A DNA stretch of 35,322 bases from Gammaproteobacteria bacterium. Its GTDB lineage: Bacteria; Pseudomonadota; Gammaproteobacteria; Steroidobacterales; Steroidobacteraceae. The notes beneath the pieces were generated by a model, which saw only the letters and a program-made list of their open reading frames with translations, searched no databases and was not told where the DNA came from. Position numbers and translations under genes: made by a program. This document shows, piece after piece, positions 31,999-35,322 of the stretch (the first letter of the stretch is position 1; every line of letters starts with the position of its first letter). The DNA is taken from contig CANGOP010000024.1 in the NCBI GenBank assembly GCA_947455595.1, positions 1-35,322 on the forward strand, written 5' to 3'.

Positions 31999-33297
31999 AT
32001 GGAATACCTGATCTACTCCGCGCCTCTCGCGATCTACGTCATCTGGTACTTCATCAGCCGCTCTCGTCTGAAACGGCAGAGTTTTGTGGCGCAGAAAGAA
32101 GCGCTGGAGGCGGGCTTGACGGAGCCGGCCTCGTTACACCCTTCGATTGATTACACCAAGTGCATCGGTTGTGGCTCTTGCGTCAATGCCTGTCCTGAAC
32201 AGTCTCATCACACCGTTCTTGGCATCATCGACGGCAAGGCAGATCTGGTCGGGCCTACCAACTGCATTGGCCACGGCGCGTGCGCTCCGGCCTGCCCGGT
32301 CGATGCCATTACGCTCGTCTTCGGGACCTCGCGTCGTGGCGTCGACCTGCCCCGCGTCAGCCCCTGGTTCGAGACCAACGTTGCGGGCGTCTTCGTCGCC
32401 GGTGAACTGGGTGGCATGGGACTCATCCGCAATGCGGTGGAGCAGGGACGTCAGGCGATGGCCGAAATCTTAGCCCGCCGGCCACGCGGTGAAGGTGAGG
32501 AACTCGATGTCGTCATCGTCGGCGCGGGCCCTGCAGGTTTCTCGGCATCTCTTGCGGCATTGGAAGCAAAGCTGAAGTTCGTCACGATCGAGCAAGAGTC
32601 TCTGGGTGGCTGTGTATTCCAGTATCCGCGCGGCAAGATCGTCATGACTCAGCCGGCGGTGCTGCCCATCATCGGCAAGGTGAAGGTTTCTCTTACGACC
32701 AAAGAGGAGCTCCTTCAGGTCTGGATAGATGCGCAGAAAAGCACGGGGCTGCAGATCAACACGAATGAGCGGGTCGAGAGCGTAACGCCTGCTGGCGAGG
32801 GTTTTGTCATCAAGACCTCCAAAGGCGAATACCGCGCGCGCACGGTGCTGCTGTCAGTCGGTCGCCGCGGCACGCCACGCAAACTGGGCGTCAAAGGCGA
32901 AGAGCAGTCCAAGGTCGTTTATCGCTTAATTGATCCTGAGCAATACGTCGGTCAAAAGGTCATCGTCGTCGGGGGTGGTGACAGCGCGTTGGAGGCCGCG
33001 GCGAGCTTGGCGGAAGCTGGCGCCATGTCCACCTTGTCGTATCGCGGCGATGCGTTTGGCCGTGCCAAACAACGCAATCGAGAGCGTATTAAGGCGGCGG
33101 AAGCAGCGGGCACGCTGAATCTCATGCTGAAGTCGGAAATCGAAGAAATTCTCGAAAAAACCGTCCGTTTACGCCATAACGGCAATGTCGTCGAGATTGA
33201 AAACGACGCCGTGATCGTGAACGCGGGCGGCGTATTGCCCACCGACTTCCTCAAAGGGATCGGCATCAAAGTCGAAACCAAATGGGGAACCGCATGA
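31999..33297 (+). CDS. Membrane-anchored Fe-S flavoprotein, FAD domain circularly permuted
   Basis: A 432-residue protein. An N-terminal hydrophobic helix (about 5-20) is followed by two ferredoxin motifs: Cys55, 58, 61, 65 (CIGCGSCVNACP) and CIGHGACAPACP with Cys89, 95, 99 and His92 where the second Cys is expected. Residues 117-157 (VAGVFVAGELGG ... IRNAVEQGRQAMAEI) are the segment that normally ends thioredoxin-reductase-like enzymes. The FAD motif VVIVGAGPAG (171-180) and the NAD(P) motif VIVVGGGDSALEAA (321-334) follow, and the protein stops after VNAGGVLPTDFLKGIGI. No CxxC redox disulfide is seen in the nucleotide domain. It probably moves electrons between NAD(P)H and a membrane partner. 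ATG 31999 is chosen because upstream codons lie in the opposite gene. Confidence 0.88.
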   Translation: MEYLIYSAPLAIYVIWYFISRSRLKRQSFVAQKEALEAGLTEPASLHPSIDYTKCIGCGSCVNACPEQSHHTVLGIIDGKADLVGPTNCIGHGACAPACPVDAITLVFGTSRRGVDLPRVSPWFETNVAGVFVAGELGGMGLIRNAVEQGRQAMAEILARRPRGEGEELDVVIVGAGPAGFSASLAALEAKLKFVTIEQESLGGCVFQYPRGKIVMTQPAVLPIIGKVKVSLTTKEELLQVWIDAQKSTGLQINTNERVESVTPAGEGFVIKTSKGEYRARTVLLSVGRRGTPRKLGVKGEEQSKVVYRLIDPEQYVGQKVIVVGGGDSALEAAASLAEAGAMSTLSYRGDAFGRAKQRNRERIKAAEAAGTLNLMLKSEIEEILEKTVRLRHNGNVVEIENDAVIVNAGGVLPTDFLKGIGIKVETKWGTA

Positions 33298-35207
33298 GCC
33301 CCTCACTTTGGTTGGCCATGATGCTGGCGGCTGCCGCGCCGTCTAACCCGGAACTGGAGCCCGCGCGCGACGCCCTGCGTCGGCACGAGTATGCGCACGC
33401 AGCAGAGTTGTTGGCGGCGCTCTCGGAGAATGGGAATGCCGAGGCGACCTATCAACTGGCGCTGCTGTATTTGCCGCGTAGCCATGATGTCGGGATGACG
33501 GCCGATGCGCCACGTGCCTGTGCGTTGTTGATCGCAGCCGCGAATGGTGGTTGGGCGAAGGCCTCGTACACGCTTGCGTCACAAGTCGAGTCGGGCGTCT
33601 GTGTGAATACCGGCCATACGGCCGAGGAGTGGTCTACATCGGCTGAGAAAGGTGGTTTCAAACCGCATGCTGCCACGATAGAGGCCAGCGCTCCGGTTGA
33701 GATCAAAGATCCGGCCACCTTGTTACGCCGTGCAGCGCAGGAAGGCGACCTCGCGAAGTTAGCTTCGCTGCTGACCAAGTTCCCTGCCGACTCATCGGGC
33801 AGTGATCAGCGGGTGGCGTTGCACGACGCCGCCGAATTTAATCAACCCGAAGCCGTGCGAATTCTTCTCGAGCGGGGCGCGTCGGTCGATCTGCGTGATA
33901 GCGCTGGCGACACCTCCTTGCTGATCGCTGCGCGCCGTGGTGCCGCCGCCGTGGTTCGTCGGGTGCTAGCAGCCGGAGCTGATCCCAATGCGGCCGATCG
34001 ACGGGGTGGTTCTGCACTGATGCTGGCAGCGGCAGCCGGTTCGCGCGAGTCGGTCAGTCTCCTGCTCGCACACGGCGCCGATGCCAACGCACGTAATGCG
34101 CAGGGGTTGGGTGCATTGGATTTGGCGGAGCGCGCGCCCAAGAGCGCGGAATCCGCCGCGATTCTCAACGATTTGAAGTCCGCAGGTGCGACAGGCGTGT
34201 CGCGCACGGTTGTTAAAGAGATCCGCCAGGACGATCGATTCTCCGGATGGTCGAATCTGCTGATCGCCTGCGACCGCGACGACCTCGCAGCGGTTAAGGT
34301 CGCAATCAGCGCTGGGGCGAGCCCCAATTCAACCGAGCCCTCGGGGATTCCCGCCTTGGCCATCGCAGCACGCTCGGGGCACGTCGCGATCGTCCGGGCT
34401 CTGCTGTCGGCCGGGGCACAGATTGAGGCAAAAACACCGGATGGCGATACGTCGCTCGGATTGGCCGTCCGACGGCGCCAAGCCGCCGCCGTGGACGCTC
34501 TGCTCAGCGCTCACGCCGATCCGAATGCCCGACAGAGCCGAGGTGCCTTGCCCCTCGGGGTGGCGGCGGAGCTCGGCGCCCGGGACTTGGTGCAATCGTT
34601 GCTGGCCGGCGGGGCGAAAGTAGCTGCGGCGGATGCGCAAGGTCGCACGGCGCTCATGCAGGCTGCCGAGCATGGTGACCTCGATGTGGTTAAACAGCTG
34701 TTGGCTGCCGGCTCGGACGCCCGGCAACGGGATGTAGCAGGGCGCACGGCCCTCGCCATTGCGGCCGCCGCGGGCGCCCAGGCGACGGCATCGGCGTTGG
34801 TCGCCTCGGGGGGATTAGATGTGCAAGACGTCGACGGCTTGACCCCGCTCTCCATTGCGGCTCAACGCGGCGCCAACGACTTGGTTGCGCAGTTCTTACA
34901 GGCGGGCGCTGCGCGCGAAACCCGCTCCAAGTCCGGAAACACCCCCCTGATCGTCGCAGCGGGGGCGGGTCGTGTTGATGTGATCAAAACGTTGGTTGCC
35001 GCCGGGGCGAAGCTCGAGACTCGGAACGATCTCGGTAACACCCCGTTGCTCGCCGCCGTCGCTGCTCGCCAAATTGAAGCGGCTAAAGCATTGATTGCAC
35101 TGGGATCCGATCGTAGAATCCGCAATTCTGCGGCGCAGACGGCGGCCGATATCGCGACGCAAGTGGGCGACCCTAAGCTCATCGCGGTGCTTGCCGAGAA
35201 GCGCTGA
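33294..35207 (+). CDS. Exported ankyrin-repeat protein with Sel1-like start
   Basis: A 637-residue protein. A short signal-like start (SPSLWLAMMLAAAAP) is followed by a Sel1/TPR-like helical part (about 25-115: ATYQLALLYLPRS, ACALLIAAANGGWAKASYTLA). From about 145 to the end lie about 15 ankyrin repeats of about 33 residues with G-[DRN]-T-[APS]-L-..-A-A and LL..GA motifs, in two arrays of about 5 and 10 separated by a linker (near 285-315). It overlaps the flavoprotein gene by ATGA. GGGGA about 8 bases upstream supports this ATG over the one at 33282. Ankyrin arrays bind proteins, so a scaffold for the electron-transfer complex is a reasonable guess, not shown. Confidence 0.88.
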   Translation: MSPSLWLAMMLAAAAPSNPELEPARDALRRHEYAHAAELLAALSENGNAEATYQLALLYLPRSHDVGMTADAPRACALLIAAANGGWAKASYTLASQVESGVCVNTGHTAEEWSTSAEKGGFKPHAATIEASAPVEIKDPATLLRRAAQEGDLAKLASLLTKFPADSSGSDQRVALHDAAEFNQPEAVRILLERGASVDLRDSAGDTSLLIAARRGAAAVVRRVLAAGADPNAADRRGGSALMLAAAAGSRESVSLLLAHGADANARNAQGLGALDLAERAPKSAESAAILNDLKSAGATGVSRTVVKEIRQDDRFSGWSNLLIACDRDDLAAVKVAISAGASPNSTEPSGIPALAIAARSGHVAIVRALLSAGAQIEAKTPDGDTSLGLAVRRRQAAAVDALLSAHADPNARQSRGALPLGVAAELGARDLVQSLLAGGAKVAAADAQGRTALMQAAEHGDLDVVKQLLAAGSDARQRDVAGRTALAIAAAAGAQATASALVASGGLDVQDVDGLTPLSIAAQRGANDLVAQFLQAGAARETRSKSGNTPLIVAAGAGRVDVIKTLVAAGAKLETRNDLGNTPLLAAVAARQIEAAKALIALGSDRRIRNSAAQTAADIATQVGDPKLIAVLAEKR

Positions 35208-35220
35208 GGGTGCCTGCCCG

Positions 35221-35235
35221 GGGCATCAGATGCCC
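35221..35235 (+). terminator. Short hairpin after the ankyrin gene
   Basis: GGGCAT and ATGCCC pair around a three-base loop 14 bases after the stop. A TCTTTT run follows about 10 bases later rather than at once, so termination is possible but weak. Confidence 0.35.
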
Positions 35236-35263
35236 GCGCTGTGAATCTTTTGCGCCGGACCCG

Positions 35264-35292
35264 TTGACAGGATGGGGTTCGAGGCCGAAAAT
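35264..35292 (+). promoter_or_regulatory. Sigma-70 promoter for the downstream tRNA
   Basis: A perfect -35 TTGACA (35264-35269) is followed after 17 bases by GAAAAT (35287-35292), four of six matches to the -10. A GC-rich discriminator (GCGCGGC) follows, as in growth-rate-controlled stable RNA promoters. The candidate tRNA starts 17 bases after the -10. Confidence 0.6.
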
Positions 35293-35308
35293 GCGCGGCT
35301 CATTTGCC

Positions 35309-35322
35309 GGAGGGGTACCCAA
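35309..35322 (+). tRNA. Probable tRNA-Tyr, 5' end only
   Basis: The last 14 bases, GGAGGGGTACCCAA, fit the acceptor strand, positions 8-9 and the D-arm start of bacterial tRNA-Tyr. They lie at the right distance from a good promoter. In E. coli tyrU directly follows thrU, which fits the tRNA-Thr(UGU) at 8535. Too little is present to prove it; another class II tRNA or chance is possible. Confidence 0.5.

Noticed and set aside
28656..33297. Reading the flavoprotein as a plain thioredoxin reductase, and the cluster as thiol redox
   Set aside because: No CxxC disulfide is present in the nucleotide domain, and the neighbours are cytochromes and b-type membrane proteins.
35274..35282. GGGGTTCGA near the right edge, identical to part of the tRNA-Thr T arm, as a possible attachment-site duplicate
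   Set aside because: Only nine bases match and this is the common T-loop consensus; flanking bases differ, and no integrase gene is seen in the window.

Overview
The window reads as chromosome of a gammaproteobacterium, probably near the Xanthomonadales/Steroidobacterales. This is inferred from the order 23S-5S rRNA, birA, coaX-like, SPOR protein, tRNA-Thr(UGU), and from a tRNA that looks like tRNA-Tyr at the right edge. In Escherichia coli the corresponding order is rrnB, murB, birA, coaA, thrU, tyrU, glyT, thrT, tufB. Genes are tightly packed. ATGA/GTGA start-stop overlaps are common, and one convergent pair even shares a CTAG stop.

Left part (1-4400): the 3' end of 23S rRNA, a 5S rRNA with a strong terminator, then hemH, plsY, birA, a coaX-like gene and a SPOR-domain gene, the last four chained by 4-base overlaps. 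The CoaX-like protein lacks the usual residues in both phosphate-binding motifs. Middle part (4400-20100): a mosaic of transport, peptidase, CHAD, cupin, permease/aminotransferase, glutathione peroxidase, a nucleobase permease fused to an ATPase-like tail, desaturase, CDF transporter, cell-wall amidase, GFA, YhhQ, PilZ and lipoprotein genes. A tRNA-Thr(UGU) lies at 8535-8610.

Right part (20356-35207): a locus that looks built for long-range electron transfer. It encodes (i) a giant secreted c-type cytochrome of 2026 residues with 54 CXXCH motifs plus one CX3CH, containing five tandem seven-heme blocks of 268-272 residues; (ii) an outer-membrane beta-barrel-like protein with an N-terminal TPR region; (iii) on the other strand, a 21-heme cytochrome with six three-heme repeats of 67-68 residues, an inner-membrane protein with two His-x13-His pairs suited to b hemes, and a TPR membrane protein; (iv) divergently, a membrane-anchored Fe-S flavoprotein whose FAD domain appears circularly permuted, and a secreted protein with about 15 ankyrin repeats.

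My working model, which is inference, is a route from NAD(P)H or quinol through the flavoprotein and/or the b-type protein to the 21-heme periplasmic cytochrome, through the barrel, and out to or from the giant cytochrome. Direction and terminal partner cannot be read from sequence. The right edge carries a consensus-like promoter and the first bases of what is probably tRNA-Tyr. If so, about 26.7 kb, including the whole cytochrome locus, separates two tRNA genes that sit side by side in E. coli.
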